NCBI RefSeq assembly: GCF_006540005.1
Contig: NZ_BJOC01000018.1
Coordinates: forward strand, 62,001-126,000
Origin: Halomonas halmophila
GTDB taxonomy: Bacteria; Pseudomonadota; Gammaproteobacteria; Pseudomonadales; Halomonadaceae
Length of the DNA: 64,000 nt
Direction of reading: 5' to 3'
How positions within the stretch are numbered: position 1 is the stretch's first letter; each line of letters opens with the position of its first letter. Of this stretch, positions 1 to 10,268 are shown in pieces. A model generated the notes under the pieces. That model did not search any database. It worked only from the letters and a program-made list of their open reading frames with translations, and had not been told where the DNA came from. The position numbers and the translations under genes are program-made.

Positions 1-1982
1 AGCACACTGCCGCCCTGGGTGGCGGCGTCCTCGATGGCCGGCTGGCGGTAGTAGGCCTGGAACTCGGGCCGCGGTGGCAGCGGCCGCTCGCCTTTGCGGT
101 GCTCGCGGCGCGCCCAGTTCGACCAGCGGCCAAAGCGGTCCTGCTCGGCGATGAAGTAGCGGATGGCCTCGGGGCCGGCCTGGCGATCGGCGACGAAGCC
201 GCTGCCGGGCTCCGGGTCCGGGGGCTGGGTACCGTCATCGCTGTTCAGCGCCAGCACCAGCGGCAGGTGGAAGCCCTCGGCGTTAGCCTTGTTCAGTTGC
301 CGGTAAACGGCACCGGGCGCAGAGGCCGGCGCTCGCTTGCCGGCGGCCAGCAGCCCACCGACGCGACTCTTGCGGATATCGACAATCACTTCGCGGCGGG
401 CGGTCGGCGGCGTTTCCGGCAGCCAGTTGTCGCGCAGTGGCGGCGTCTCCTCCGGGGCCGGCAACTGCGGTGGGCTCAGCGGGTCCAGCGGGGCGCCGCG
501 GTCGGCAATGGCGATGCTGGAGACGCCGAAGTAACGCTCGTGATCTTCCAGCTTGTCCAGCGCCTCGGCATTCACGCCTGACAGCGGGCTGCGCCGGGTG
601 GCGTGGGTGAGGGGCAGGTCGTCGCCGAACTGTGAAGCCAGCGCCTTGAGCAACTGGTGGCGCGACCAGCGGCGGTGCTGTGGCGGCAATGCATTGATCA
701 TGCCCTCGACCAGAAAGTCTTCGGCGGGCCGCTCGTCCTGGCGTCGGCTGGGTAGTGGTTCGGCGAAGAAGCCAAACACCCGGTAGAAGACCACCCGCTC
801 CTCGTTTTCCGGGTAAGTATCGTCGCGCCACTTGTAGCCGAGCCGGCTGGCGGTGCCGGGGTCGGCCAGCATCTGCATAACCCGGCCCAGACGGCTGATG
901 GAACTGGCGCCGACTTTCTTGCCCTGTGCGTCCAAGAAGTCTTCGTCGACCAGCTGGTCGCGTTGCAACTGGCTCAGGTCGTTGATCAGTGGTTCCAGGT
1001 CGGCCACCGCCGTGGCACTCAGCGACTCCACCCGTTTGCGTTCGAAGTTGGCGTCGGCCAGCGGTGCCGCCGCCGGGGCCGGCGTATCATGGGTTTCCTG
1101 CAGCGGACGGCGCTTGGGAGCCTGCTCGGCAACGCGCTGATCGGCTAGCGCCAAGGCGTCGTGGATCGGCAGATAGCGCGCGCCGCCTTCATGGGGCAGG
1201 TTCATGATGGCGCAGGGTTCGTACTCGAGCCGCTGCTCGTCTTGCGCCTCGATCCAGCGCATGCCGCTTACCTGCCCCCAGCCGGTGATGCGAATCCGGG
1301 TAATGCCGGGGCCGGAAAAGGCATAGCGATAGGCGGAGCGGCGGCCGATCGTGGCCGGCCCGGCGGCGGAGTCGACGAAGGCCTCGCAGGTCAGTTTGCG
1401 GTTGCGCCTCAGCAGGTCGGGGTCGATCTCGGGAATCCGCCAGCGCTCGCGGTTGAAGAAGGGCAACGGGCGGCGTGTAAAGCGCTCGGTAAAGCGGTTA
1501 TCGGGAAGTGTTGGCCGCGAGCCCCCCGGTCGTACCACGCCGGGACGTGGGCGTATCGGATTGAACGGGATCGGGTTGAACGGTATCGGCTCGGCATCGG
1601 TGACCGGCGGCGTTGGGTCGCCAGGCGCCTGCGGCTTGAGCTCAGCCATCGACTGCGCCTCGACCTGGGCCCAGAGGCAGGTATCGCCCGCCGCCAGGCT
1701 GATCACCGCGGTGACCGGGCTTTCCGGGGTGACGTTGAAGGGCGGCAGCAGCTCCTGCTGGTTGTCGCTGTCGATGTTGAGGTAGAAGCGGGCATCGTTG
1801 CGCGTGTTGAGCAGCTTGAGGTTGTCGACCGAGGCACGCGCCACCAGGAAGGGCGCCACCGGCAGGCCCAGCAACGGATGATGGTGCACCCGCAGGTGGT
1901 TGCCGGGCTGAGCATGTGGCTCGTCGCTGTCGACCGGCAGCGCATGGGCATTGAACAGGTACGGCGTTACGAAGTCGCTCAT
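1..1982 (-). CDS. Large uncharacterised protein, C-terminus beyond left edge
   Basis: An open frame of 660 codons runs leftwards from an ATG at 1982 to the window edge without a stop, so the protein is incomplete. The ATG overlaps the TGA of the upstream giant gene by one base (TGATG), so translation is probably coupled. It begins MSDFVTPYLFNAHALPVDSD. I see no signal peptide, membrane segment or catalytic motif. Around residues 130-145 there is a proline-rich stretch with a short internal repeat (PIPFNPIPFNPI) followed by an Arg/Pro-rich patch. The central part (about residues 330-430) looks helical and charged. Codon phase is clean throughout. I do not recognise a family; the coupling suggests it works with its neighbour. 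Smaller frames on the other strand here are shadows. Confidence 0.75.
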   Translation of the reverse strand, partial: MSDFVTPYLFNAHALPVDSDEPHAQPGNHLRVHHHPLLGLPVAPFLVARASVDNLKLLNTRNDARFYLNIDSDNQQELLPPFNVTPESPVTAVISLAAGDTCLWAQVEAQSMAELKPQAPGDPTPPVTDAEPIPFNPIPFNPIRPRPGVVRPGGSRPTLPDNRFTERFTRRPLPFFNRERWRIPEIDPDLLRRNRKLTCEAFVDSAAGPATIGRRSAYRYAFSGPGITRIRITGWGQVSGMRWIEAQDEQRLEYEPCAIMNLPHEGGARYLPIHDALALADQRVAEQAPKRRPLQETHDTPAPAAAPLADANFERKRVESLSATAVADLEPLINDLSQLQRDQLVDEDFLDAQGKKVGASSISRLGRVMQMLADPGTASRLGYKWRDDTYPENEERVVFYRVFGFFAEPLPSRRQDERPAEDFLVEGMINALPPQHRRWSRHQLLKALASQFGDDLPLTHATRRSPLSGVNAEALDKLEDHERYFGVSSIAIADRGAPLDPLSPPQLPAPEETPPLRDNWLPETPPTARREVIVDIRKSRVGGLLAAGKRAPASAPGAVYRQLNKANAEGFHLPLVLALNSDDGTQPPDPEPGSGFVADRQAGPEAIRYFIAEQDRFGRWSNWARREHRKGERPLPPRPEFQAYYRQPAIEDAATQGGSV

Positions 1983-4900
1983 CAGAAGCCCTCCCGTTCC
2001 ATGATGGCCGGCCGGTGACTCAGGCGTCGGCGACCGCGCAGCATGCCGTCGCTGGTGTCCATGTCGAGGCGCAGCGTGTGGCTGCCGGCCGCCAGCGTGA
2101 AGGGGCTGTCGGCCTGGAGGAATATCCGTGTGCGGCGCTCGTTGCTGCGATGCAACGACAGGCTGTGGCCATCCACCTCGGCGCGGCGCACGTCGCAACG
2201 GGTGACGAGCTCGGCTCGGTCGTCGTCCTGCAACACGCTGGTGGTGCGCATCAGCGGCTCGAGGCTGTCGACCAGCAGGCCCTCGATGCGCCACTGGGCA
2301 CCGTCCTGGCGCCAGACCACATAACTTGCTGGCTTGTCGCTCGGCAGCGGCAGGGTATCGGCCTCCATTTCACGCAGCAGCTCGTCGAACAGGCTGTCGG
2401 AGACTTCTTCCGCGCCACCGGGCAGGGTCGCGCCGGCGGGCAGGATGATGTCGTCCGGCCGGTACGGCGCCGGGTCGCCCGGGTAATAGCCCAGGTGTTC
2501 CAGCAATTGCCGCGGGTTGGCGTAGCGCGAGGTGACAAACCGCGTGGCGCTGACGGTGGGCGCATCGTTTGCGTCGCCGCTGGCACCCTGGCGCGGCGCG
2601 ACCAGGCTGAAGTCATACATGGCCTGTGGTTCGAGCGGGAACCGGGCGTGCAGCGAGGCGCCGCCGACGACGGGGGCGTCCGGCAGGCAAGGTGCTGCGG
2701 CGGCGGCCGCGTTGATGCGCTGATAGCCGGGCTCGAGCAGTTGCGGCGGGCTGTGGCTCCAGCCGAATACACCGGGCAACGCTGCCAGCCTGTCAGCCAG
2801 AGAAGCCGGGCCGAGTGGGGGCTGCGGATCGGTGCGACGCACTTCCAGCGTCAGCTCGCGGCCATACAGCTCGGCCAGCTGTTGCATGTGGCCGGCGTCG
2901 AAATGTACCCACAGAGCGTCGTCGAGGAAGTGGCAGGCGCGGCCATCCGCCGGCTCCACGGCACTCAGGTGACGGCTGATGTCGCGCACATCGAACAGGT
3001 GCTCGTTGAGGCCGTCCTGCGGGCTGTTGTCGGCCGGCTGCTCGTCGGCAATGGCGAAGTGGAAGCGCTGCGGCGCGGCGGCCGGCGTCCACTGGTCGCT
3101 CGGCGGCGTGGACGGTGGCTCGTTGGTGCCATCTTCATTGGCTTGCCAGGCCTGCCACGACCAGCGGGCTTCCAGCTCGTACTCTTCACCGGGATCGAGC
3201 ACCAGGGCACGGCGCTGATCAGGCGGCTGGCCGGCCTGGTCCTCGGTGGTGTTGCGGCGGCGCTCGCGATTTTCGGCATCGTTTTGCCGGCGCTCAACCA
3301 TGACCTGATCGGTGCCGCAGACGGCCAGCACGCTGACCTGCTTGCCCGGCGGCGCGTGGATCTGGAAGCCGTTCCAGGGGCCGGCAGCGTCGCTGGCTGG
3401 GCTGTATTCGATCACCTGGCAGCGCCGGCCCTTTTCACGCCGTTCATCGAGGACTCGGCCGGGCCACTGGGCATCCACGTCTTCGCCGACCATGCCGCGC
3501 ACCAGTGTCTGCGTCGGTGCCGTGTCGCTACGCCCGCTGATGAAGGCGGCCAGTGACGCGGCCGCCGGGTCGTCGTGTGTGAGGGCGTCGATGGCCGTGG
3601 CATGGGTGGCATGGGTGAGTGGTGGTGTATCGGTGCTGACCCACTTAGGGAGCGAGCGGCAGCAGATGCGCAGCAGCACCGCTTCGCCGGCGCCGCCGGT
3701 CAGCTTCACGTGGCTGATGTGGCCCCTGTCGCCGGCGTTGAGCAGCACACGGTGCGCCTGACGCTGGTCGGGTGGCGTATGGCCGCCGGCGACGCTATTG
3801 CCGCCACTGTCGTACGCCTCGGCCTTCACCGGTCTGCTGTTGAACAGCATGATCCATAGTTCGACGGCACGGCAGCGGTTGGGCAGCTCGATGTGCAGGC
3901 CGGAGTCGGGGAAGTTGATCTCGGCGCTTCTGTCGCTGCCGGCCACCGGTGTTGGCCCGTTCTGGTCCACGGCATCGACCAGGCGCAGTTGTTCGTCAGC
4001 CTTCAGCGGTGTGAAGCGGATATTGGCGTGCTTGAACTCGGATAGCCCCTCGCGGCGCGGCTTGAGGCGCAGGAAGGACTCGCAGGCCTGGTCGTCGGGT
4101 TCATCGACCTCGGCCGTGGCCGTGAAGCAGAAGCCGAACAGCACGTCGCGCTGGCTGCCGCCGGTGATCTGCACGCGGGCAATGCCGCTGGACGCGTTGA
4201 GGTGTGCCGTGAGGGGCACATTGACCGGCCCGCTGACAGTCTCGCTGGCCACGCTGCGGCCATTGGCATCCAGCGCACTAACCTTGATATCGGCCTGGTT
4301 GAACGTCATCAGCCGCAGCTCGACCTGCAGGCTCGGCGACGCCAGACGCAACTCGATACCGGTCGCGGGGAAGGTGATATCGGTCTGCTGATCCCGGCCG
4401 GGGCGGAAGCGCTGGGCGTCGACGGAGTCGGTCAGGATAAACGGCTGGTCCGCATCGAGGGCGACCACCTCGATGCCGTCGATGCGGGTGCGGGTGCTCT
4501 TGCCGCTGGGGCGCAACTGGCCGAAGTCGATGCATTGCTTTTGCGTGCGGCCGGGTTGGCCGGGTGCATCACAGACCACCAGGGTGACGCGCGGCCTGGC
4601 CAGCTCACGGTCGAAGCGGGCTTCCCAGGGTAGCGGCAGGGCCAGTTGGCCGCCCTCGACGCTGCGCTGGGCCGAAGGCAGCCGGTAGCCGCGTTGCAGC
4701 GCGGTGCCGGCGACGCTGACCGGGAACGGCAGCGACTGCAGCCGGCCCGGGATCAGGTGGGCGGCGATGAGACTCAGCAGGGTTTGCAGGTCGCGGCGCC
4801 GGTAGACACTGCCGCCGCTGCGCAGCAGCGGCTCGGCCGTTAGATGGAAATGGCTCGGGTAGGGCGGCTCGGTCCGCTCTTCCTGGCGCAGTTGTACACG

Positions 4901-7900
4901 CTGCCAGCCGAGCCCGGTGGCGGCACGGCCGAACACACAGGCGCGCCGTGCTTCGGGCACCGGCTCACAGAGATTGCTGACTTCCTCGGCCGGGTCGCCG
5001 GCCAGGCCGTCGCCGGCGTCGTCCCCCGGCAGGTTCAGCACCCAGTTCCACGGATTCCAGTCGAGCAGCTTCAGGTTGGGGCCTTCGTGCTCGCTGGGTT
5101 CCGGGTTGTCGGCCCCGCTGACCGGTTGGCGGTAGGGGCTGCTCATCCACACCGAGTCGAGCTGAGCGCCTTCGCCGACCAGTTGGCCATCACGCTTGCG
5201 GCGCAGTTGCAGGCTGTCGAGCCGGTAGGCGTACTTGAGCCGGCTGCTGCCGAACCAGCGCGGCGGGGCCTGGGCATCGCCGGGGGCGAACTGAGCCGAA
5301 CTCCCGAGACCATTGGCGATGAAGTGGCTGAAATGCAGCACCGGCGCGGTATCCGGCCAGACGGTATGGTTGTCGTCCGGCGAAGCACCCTGGTTGATGC
5401 CTTCCTCGTCGAGGTCGAACAGCGGTTCGGCGGCAATCGCCGTGCCGATCGGCGCCGCCGTGCCCATGATGCGATCGCGGCGGTCGGTCAGCGAGACCGA
5501 GGCGATCGGCGGCTCGGGTTCCGGCGGCGTCAACGCCTCCAGGTCATCGCCAATGCTGACGCCGACACAGCCCTTGATGGAGAAGAAGAACAGGTCGACC
5601 TCGCCGCAGAATTCGCCGTCCAGGCGCAGCAGGGCGCTCTGATCCGGCGGGTCGAGGTAGGTCAGGATCAGCTCGCCGCGGGCGGAGATCGACAGCACCA
5701 CCAGATCCAGCTCACCGGCGACGAACACGCCGCCCTTGATCAGCAGCGGCTTGGTGCCGAAGCCGACCAGCACCTTGGCCGAGGCCGAGAGGCTGATGGG
5801 CCCGGCGCTCCAGTCGATGCCCCAGCCGGCGCCGAAGCCCACCGCGAAGCCATCGAAGGAGAAGCGCGGATCGCCGCCCAGTGATTCCAGGCCGCCCTGC
5901 TCGATCATCAGGTAGGCCCAGGCCTGCACGTCCAGCGTGCCGGGCAGCAGGGTCAGGGTGATGGGTTCGCCGTGTCGGCCGAATTCGGTCTGGCCATCGC
6001 AGCCCAGGCGCACGAAGGTGCCGTCGCCGTCATAGGGGAAGTAGGCCCCGAACGGTACCTTGACCTCGAGCACCTTAGGGATCTTGTACTGAGCCGACAC
6101 GGCCACGGTGACGGCCTCGTCGTCGATGACGATCAGCCCGGTAATCGCGCCTTCCGACGAGCCCTGGTCACTGACCGTGGTGTTCGGCACCTCGATGACC
6201 TTGACGTCGACGCCGAGGATCACCTCGGGGTCGGGGAAGCCGACCACCACCATGCCCGAGGCCGAGAAGCAGAAGCTGACATCGGGCAGCGTGCCGACCA
6301 CTACGCCCACACCCAGCGCGTACTGGCCCTTGAGTGCCCGGTACTTGTCTTCCGGGCGCTCGCCCCACCAATCCAGCTCGCGGCCGACCGGGTCGTCGGT
6401 TTCGGCGGGGATGTCGCGCTCGCCGTTCATCACGAACATGCCCTTCATGCCGTACAGGGCGGCGCCGGTCTGCAGCAACGGCAGCGGCGTGGAGAACTGC
6501 ACGCCCACGGCCAGGCTGAGGAAGGTGTAGGGTTCGTCGTTGGGGTCGGTCTCCTGGGAGAGTGCCAGGGCGGCGCTGGCCTTGAGGTCCAGCGGGATGA
6601 TGTCGGCATCGACCCCGGCGCGAATCACGCCGCCATCCTCGATGCGCAGCCGACCCACGCCGGTGAGCACGGCCGGTACGTCGGCCTTGAGCACGAAGCC
6701 GCGCAGCTCGAAAGTCGGCAGCGGGCTGCCGTCCTCGAAGGTGAGCCGGATGATGGCCTCGGAGATTTCCACCACGCCGATGTTCAGGGCCACGGCGATG
6801 CGCCCCTCGATCCACAGCGAGCCGCGGCCCATGGCCACCTCGACGATGCGCAGCAGGTTGCCGAGGACGCCGTCGATCTGCCACTTGCCGGGGTCCTCGA
6901 TCTCCATGCGGCTGGTATCGAAGGCCAGGCCGATCTTGTCCCAGCCCTCCTGCGAGTTGTCGAACTCGAAGCCGACGCCCTTGTAGCGAATCTTCATCGG
7001 CCGGTCGGCGGCGGTCCTGATGCCGAGTGCGCCGCCATTGATGTGCAGCGTGCAGGTGTAGTCGCTGGTCAGCTTGACCTGGTAGTCCGCCGCCGCATCG
7101 CTGATGGCACGGGTCTGCGCCTCGGCCTCGACGGCGATCAGCGCGGTCTTCGAGCCGTTGCCAACCAGCGGGTCGCTGCCGCCCAGCGGCACATCGGCAA
7201 AGGCCGCCGCGGCGATCAGCGCGGCGACGCGGGCGCCGGCCTCGACCATCTCGGTCTCGGAATCGACGCCGGAAAGCAGCATCGGCCCGAAGGCCAGCGC
7301 CGCGGTCAGGTTCTTCTGCTCGGTGGATACCAGGCCGTCCGGGTCGCCGTCGGAGCGGATGCCGAGCGTGGTGCGCGTAAAGCCCGTGCGCACATCGTGG
7401 ATCCACTGGGCGTGGATGGTCAGCGTCTCGCGACTGGCTTCGACGGCTTCACCATTGATGGCCGGCAGCGGCAGCTCGGTGGGCGACCAGACGAATTCGG
7501 CTTCGGCCAGCGTCGGCACCGCGTCTTCCCAGCGGGTGACCGTGGGGCTGTCCCAGACGAAGCGCAGCTTGACGCGGTAGTCGATGGCGGCGGCCCTGGG
7601 CGGTACCGCGGCCGGGTCGCGACCCGGTGCCGGCACCAGCGAGCGGCGCAGGGTGGCGCTGTCCCCCGGGTTATCGGGCGTTTGAATCTCATCGTTCTCC
7701 GGGGTGCCGCCAATCGCGTAGATATCGGCCCGACGGTAGGCCTGGCGTTTCGGCTCATAGGGATGCGCCGAATCCTGCTCCATCTCCCAGCCACGGCGCT
7801 CCAGCTGGTGGCGAATCAACCAGCCCAGCGCGAAGTTGGAGTCGCCGAAGGCTTCCGATTTCTCGGCCGGGGCGAGGTTGATGTCGGCGCTCTCTTCCAG

Positions 7901-10027
7901 GCTGTCGCCGTCACTGTTGGCCGCATCCCAGTCGCTGTGCTCACCGCGGCGCACGATCCGGCTGCTCTCTATCGCCGTCCGGCCGGCGGTGGGCGTGGTC
8001 AAAAACTCGTGGGCCTTGTCGGCGCGGTCGCGGGCCAGGGTGATATTGCCCTGGGCCGCGGCGGGGCCGGGTTCACCGAAATTCAGATCATCGGTACGGC
8101 CGACGATCAGGAAATCGGCGCCGGGATACTTGCTTGCCCAGACGAGCAGTTGCTGATGGATATTGGCGGCGCCCGACGCGCTATGGACGTCCTTGGGAGT
8201 GTGCTTGCCCCATTTCAGCGGGGTGTTCTTTTCGAACTCCATGAGGATCTGCACATGGCGGTCGTCGCGGGCATCCTCGGCTGGCGGCGGGCCGCTGCCA
8301 TCGCCGATGACCACCCGCGCCAGGCCGTCGTTGGGTACACTGACGCCGGCCGGGGAGGCGTCGAGCATGGCGCTGACCAGCCGATCGGTGAAGTCGCCCC
8401 GGGCGTGGAAGTCCGAGAGATCGAAGGTTTTCTCGACTGCGACCAGGTCCAGCGGGGTGCTGACGTCGGCGGCGTCGAAGACACCGTTCTGGCAACCGAT
8501 CAACAGCGGCGTACGTTCGGTCAGCTTGAGATGCAGGCGCGCCACACGGTGGCCATCCTCGCCATCGACCTTCTCGCGCAGACGCACGAAGAGGTGGCCG
8601 TCACGGTCCGGCGCCAGGCCGGTCAGATCGGGGCTGAAAGTGGCGCCCGTGGCACTGCTGCCATTGGCCTCGATGCTCCAGTCGAACTCGCTCGTGCTCG
8701 GGTCGGCGGTGTTGGAGACCGCTTCCAGGATCAGGGGCTCGATCTCCGCGATGGTGCCGTTGAGCTGGACGACATTGGTGAGGCGTTCGCCGACGCTGGT
8801 GATCACGGCAATGCTCGGCGGATCGCCGGCGGGGATGAAGCGGAAGGTGAAGGGCGGATGCTTGAAGCGTTTTTCCTGGCCGTCGATGGTCAATATCTCG
8901 ACGGGCTGGACGGTCAGCACCTCATTCCGGCCGACGCTGCCGCTGGAGCTGTCACCTTCCTCGTCCTCGCGGTCGGGCCAGGTCCAGATGGCGGTCCATT
9001 CCGGGAGGTCGTCGTCAGGCAAGCTGCCACCGTCCGGCGGCGCCGGGGCGTTGAGGCCGGCGTGAAAGCTGACGCGCTCATCCGGGCTGCCTTCGAAGAT
9101 CACCCGCGGGAAGCGGTCGCTCATGTCGACCGGGCGGTTCTCGCCGTCGGGTTGCTGCTCGAACTGGAAGGTGGCCGGGTCCAGGGCCGTGCGCCCGAAC
9201 TGCAACTCGAACTCGCCCTGGATGCCGGCCGGGCGACCGATCAGCAGGTCTTTGACGCCGCCGGACAGATCGCCGATCACCGGTGTGTTGCGCGGCGCGT
9301 AGACGGTGGCCTCGCGAATGGCCAGGCCCATCCAGGCCGGTCCCTGATTGCGCTCCAGCACTTCCGTGGGCGAGTAGCTGGAAGAGAAATCGAAGGTCAG
9401 CTTGCCGACCGACAGGCCAATTTCCGACGAACCGAGGAAGAAGTGGGGCGGGGTGAAGTTCACCGACACCACCGCGCCGGACTGCAGCGTCGGGTCGAAC
9501 GGATCGGGCTGGTCGATGAACAGGAAGTCGACATCGGAACTGCCGGCGTTCTTCTGGAGCCGCAACACCGCCGAGCCGGTGATGCGCACCGTGTCGTTGT
9601 TCGGGTCGCGCAGCAGGTGCCGTGGCGTGGTGCCGGTTTCCTCGACGAACAGGGCCGGCTGCAGGCCATCGACGCTGAGGCTGAAATCGGCCAGGAAGAG
9701 ATCAAGCTGCCAGGCATCGGGCGCCGGTTCCAGATTGTCGGCAATGCTCTGGCGCTCAAGCGAGAGCTGGAACGGCATGCCGGTGTGAATCAGCGGTAAC
9801 GACAGAATGCCGATGCCGACATCGAAGCCCTCGGAATCGGCATCCAGCGACGCATCCAGCGCCTGAATGCGCCCCTGATGAATGATGGCACCCGGCGAGC
9901 TCCGGCTGCTGTGGCCGATGACCGCGAAGCGCCCCACGAAATCCCGCACCGCCTGAGGCAGTACAGACTCGACCTGATCCACCGCGGAGAACAGCTCCAG
10001 CAGGGGAATACCAGCATGGCGCGGCAT
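1982..10027 (-). CDS. Giant (2681 aa) beta-rich multidomain protein with an embedded OmpA-like domain
   Basis: The start ATG at 10027 has an AAGAGG ribosome site 8 nt upstream. No signal peptide or transmembrane helix is visible. Residues 1-440 are beta-rich and unassigned. About 445-500 looks like an Ig/PKD-type domain. About 590-770 resembles the OmpA C-terminal peptidoglycan-binding fold: VGRTDD, then N-x-x-LARDRAD, an R-I-x-x-x-GE segment and a terminal RRADI. About 1000-1510 is a long, glycine-rich, repetitive beta region (motifs such as GVGVVVGTLPD and GFGAGWGIDW). About 1830-1965 and 1980-2120 are two related copies of a beta-sandwich-like unit, each containing an IELRL/IELP strand and ending in an ITGG/LTGG turn. 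The last 550 residues are unassigned. Size, modularity and lack of a Sec signal recall structural or cargo proteins of phage-tail-like or surface machines, but that is inference only. Confidence 0.85.
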   Translation of the reverse strand: MPRHAGIPLLELFSAVDQVESVLPQAVRDFVGRFAVIGHSSRSSPGAIIHQGRIQALDASLDADSEGFDVGIGILSLPLIHTGMPFQLSLERQSIADNLEPAPDAWQLDLFLADFSLSVDGLQPALFVEETGTTPRHLLRDPNNDTVRITGSAVLRLQKNAGSSDVDFLFIDQPDPFDPTLQSGAVVSVNFTPPHFFLGSSEIGLSVGKLTFDFSSSYSPTEVLERNQGPAWMGLAIREATVYAPRNTPVIGDLSGGVKDLLIGRPAGIQGEFELQFGRTALDPATFQFEQQPDGENRPVDMSDRFPRVIFEGSPDERVSFHAGLNAPAPPDGGSLPDDDLPEWTAIWTWPDREDEEGDSSSGSVGRNEVLTVQPVEILTIDGQEKRFKHPPFTFRFIPAGDPPSIAVITSVGERLTNVVQLNGTIAEIEPLILEAVSNTADPSTSEFDWSIEANGSSATGATFSPDLTGLAPDRDGHLFVRLREKVDGEDGHRVARLHLKLTERTPLLIGCQNGVFDAADVSTPLDLVAVEKTFDLSDFHARGDFTDRLVSAMLDASPAGVSVPNDGLARVVIGDGSGPPPAEDARDDRHVQILMEFEKNTPLKWGKHTPKDVHSASGAANIHQQLLVWASKYPGADFLIVGRTDDLNFGEPGPAAAQGNITLARDRADKAHEFLTTPTAGRTAIESSRIVRRGEHSDWDAANSDGDSLEESADINLAPAEKSEAFGDSNFALGWLIRHQLERRGWEMEQDSAHPYEPKRQAYRRADIYAIGGTPENDEIQTPDNPGDSATLRRSLVPAPGRDPAAVPPRAAAIDYRVKLRFVWDSPTVTRWEDAVPTLAEAEFVWSPTELPLPAINGEAVEASRETLTIHAQWIHDVRTGFTRTTLGIRSDGDPDGLVSTEQKNLTAALAFGPMLLSGVDSETEMVEAGARVAALIAAAAFADVPLGGSDPLVGNGSKTALIAVEAEAQTRAISDAAADYQVKLTSDYTCTLHINGGALGIRTAADRPMKIRYKGVGFEFDNSQEGWDKIGLAFDTSRMEIEDPGKWQIDGVLGNLLRIVEVAMGRGSLWIEGRIAVALNIGVVEISEAIIRLTFEDGSPLPTFELRGFVLKADVPAVLTGVGRLRIEDGGVIRAGVDADIIPLDLKASAALALSQETDPNDEPYTFLSLAVGVQFSTPLPLLQTGAALYGMKGMFVMNGERDIPAETDDPVGRELDWWGERPEDKYRALKGQYALGVGVVVGTLPDVSFCFSASGMVVVGFPDPEVILGVDVKVIEVPNTTVSDQGSSEGAITGLIVIDDEAVTVAVSAQYKIPKVLEVKVPFGAYFPYDGDGTFVRLGCDGQTEFGRHGEPITLTLLPGTLDVQAWAYLMIEQGGLESLGGDPRFSFDGFAVGFGAGWGIDWSAGPISLSASAKVLVGFGTKPLLIKGGVFVAGELDLVVLSISARGELILTYLDPPDQSALLRLDGEFCGEVDLFFFSIKGCVGVSIGDDLEALTPPEPEPPIASVSLTDRRDRIMGTAAPIGTAIAAEPLFDLDEEGINQGASPDDNHTVWPDTAPVLHFSHFIANGLGSSAQFAPGDAQAPPRWFGSSRLKYAYRLDSLQLRRKRDGQLVGEGAQLDSVWMSSPYRQPVSGADNPEPSEHEGPNLKLLDWNPWNWVLNLPGDDAGDGLAGDPAEEVSNLCEPVPEARRACVFGRAATGLGWQRVQLRQEERTEPPYPSHFHLTAEPLLRSGGSVYRRRDLQTLLSLIAAHLIPGRLQSLPFPVSVAGTALQRGYRLPSAQRSVEGGQLALPLPWEARFDRELARPRVTLVVCDAPGQPGRTQKQCIDFGQLRPSGKSTRTRIDGIEVVALDADQPFILTDSVDAQRFRPGRDQQTDITFPATGIELRLASPSLQVELRLMTFNQADIKVSALDANGRSVASETVSGPVNVPLTAHLNASSGIARVQITGGSQRDVLFGFCFTATAEVDEPDDQACESFLRLKPRREGLSEFKHANIRFTPLKADEQLRLVDAVDQNGPTPVAGSDRSAEINFPDSGLHIELPNRCRAVELWIMLFNSRPVKAEAYDSGGNSVAGGHTPPDQRQAHRVLLNAGDRGHISHVKLTGGAGEAVLLRICCRSLPKWVSTDTPPLTHATHATAIDALTHDDPAAASLAAFISGRSDTAPTQTLVRGMVGEDVDAQWPGRVLDERREKGRRCQVIEYSPASDAAGPWNGFQIHAPPGKQVSVLAVCGTDQVMVERRQNDAENRERRRNTTEDQAGQPPDQRRALVLDPGEEYELEARWSWQAWQANEDGTNEPPSTPPSDQWTPAAAPQRFHFAIADEQPADNSPQDGLNEHLFDVRDISRHLSAVEPADGRACHFLDDALWVHFDAGHMQQLAELYGRELTLEVRRTDPQPPLGPASLADRLAALPGVFGWSHSPPQLLEPGYQRINAAAAAAPCLPDAPVVGGASLHARFPLEPQAMYDFSLVAPRQGASGDANDAPTVSATRFVTSRYANPRQLLEHLGYYPGDPAPYRPDDIILPAGATLPGGAEEVSDSLFDELLREMEADTLPLPSDKPASYVVWRQDGAQWRIEGLLVDSLEPLMRTTSVLQDDDRAELVTRCDVRRAEVDGHSLSLHRSNERRTRIFLQADSPFTLAAGSHTLRLDMDTSDGMLRGRRRLSHRPAIMEREGF

Positions 10028-10268
10028 CGGCTTGCCTCTTGTTCTATCGTGAAGCGGACAGCCTAAAAGTGAATAAATTTGAAGATAGGTAGCGCCAGCC
10101 GATACGGCAAGAAAAGCCTGACAAACAATGTCGATTTAACCCCCGAAGGCAAGGGGCAAAGCAGCCATTGACAAGACTTTAACGATGAAAAGCCAACAAG
10201 AAAATCAGCAGGATGAGTATGTAAACACTGTTCTTTTTGGTGGTGATTCGTCGCATTCAGAAAGGTGA

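Noticed and set aside
5972..9799. A 1275-codon open frame on the plus strand opposite the giant gene
   Set aside because: It is an antisense shadow of a GC-rich gene: the minus-strand protein has coherent beta-rich domains and a ribosome site, while the plus-strand product is repetitive Gly/Ala/His/Arg text without domains.
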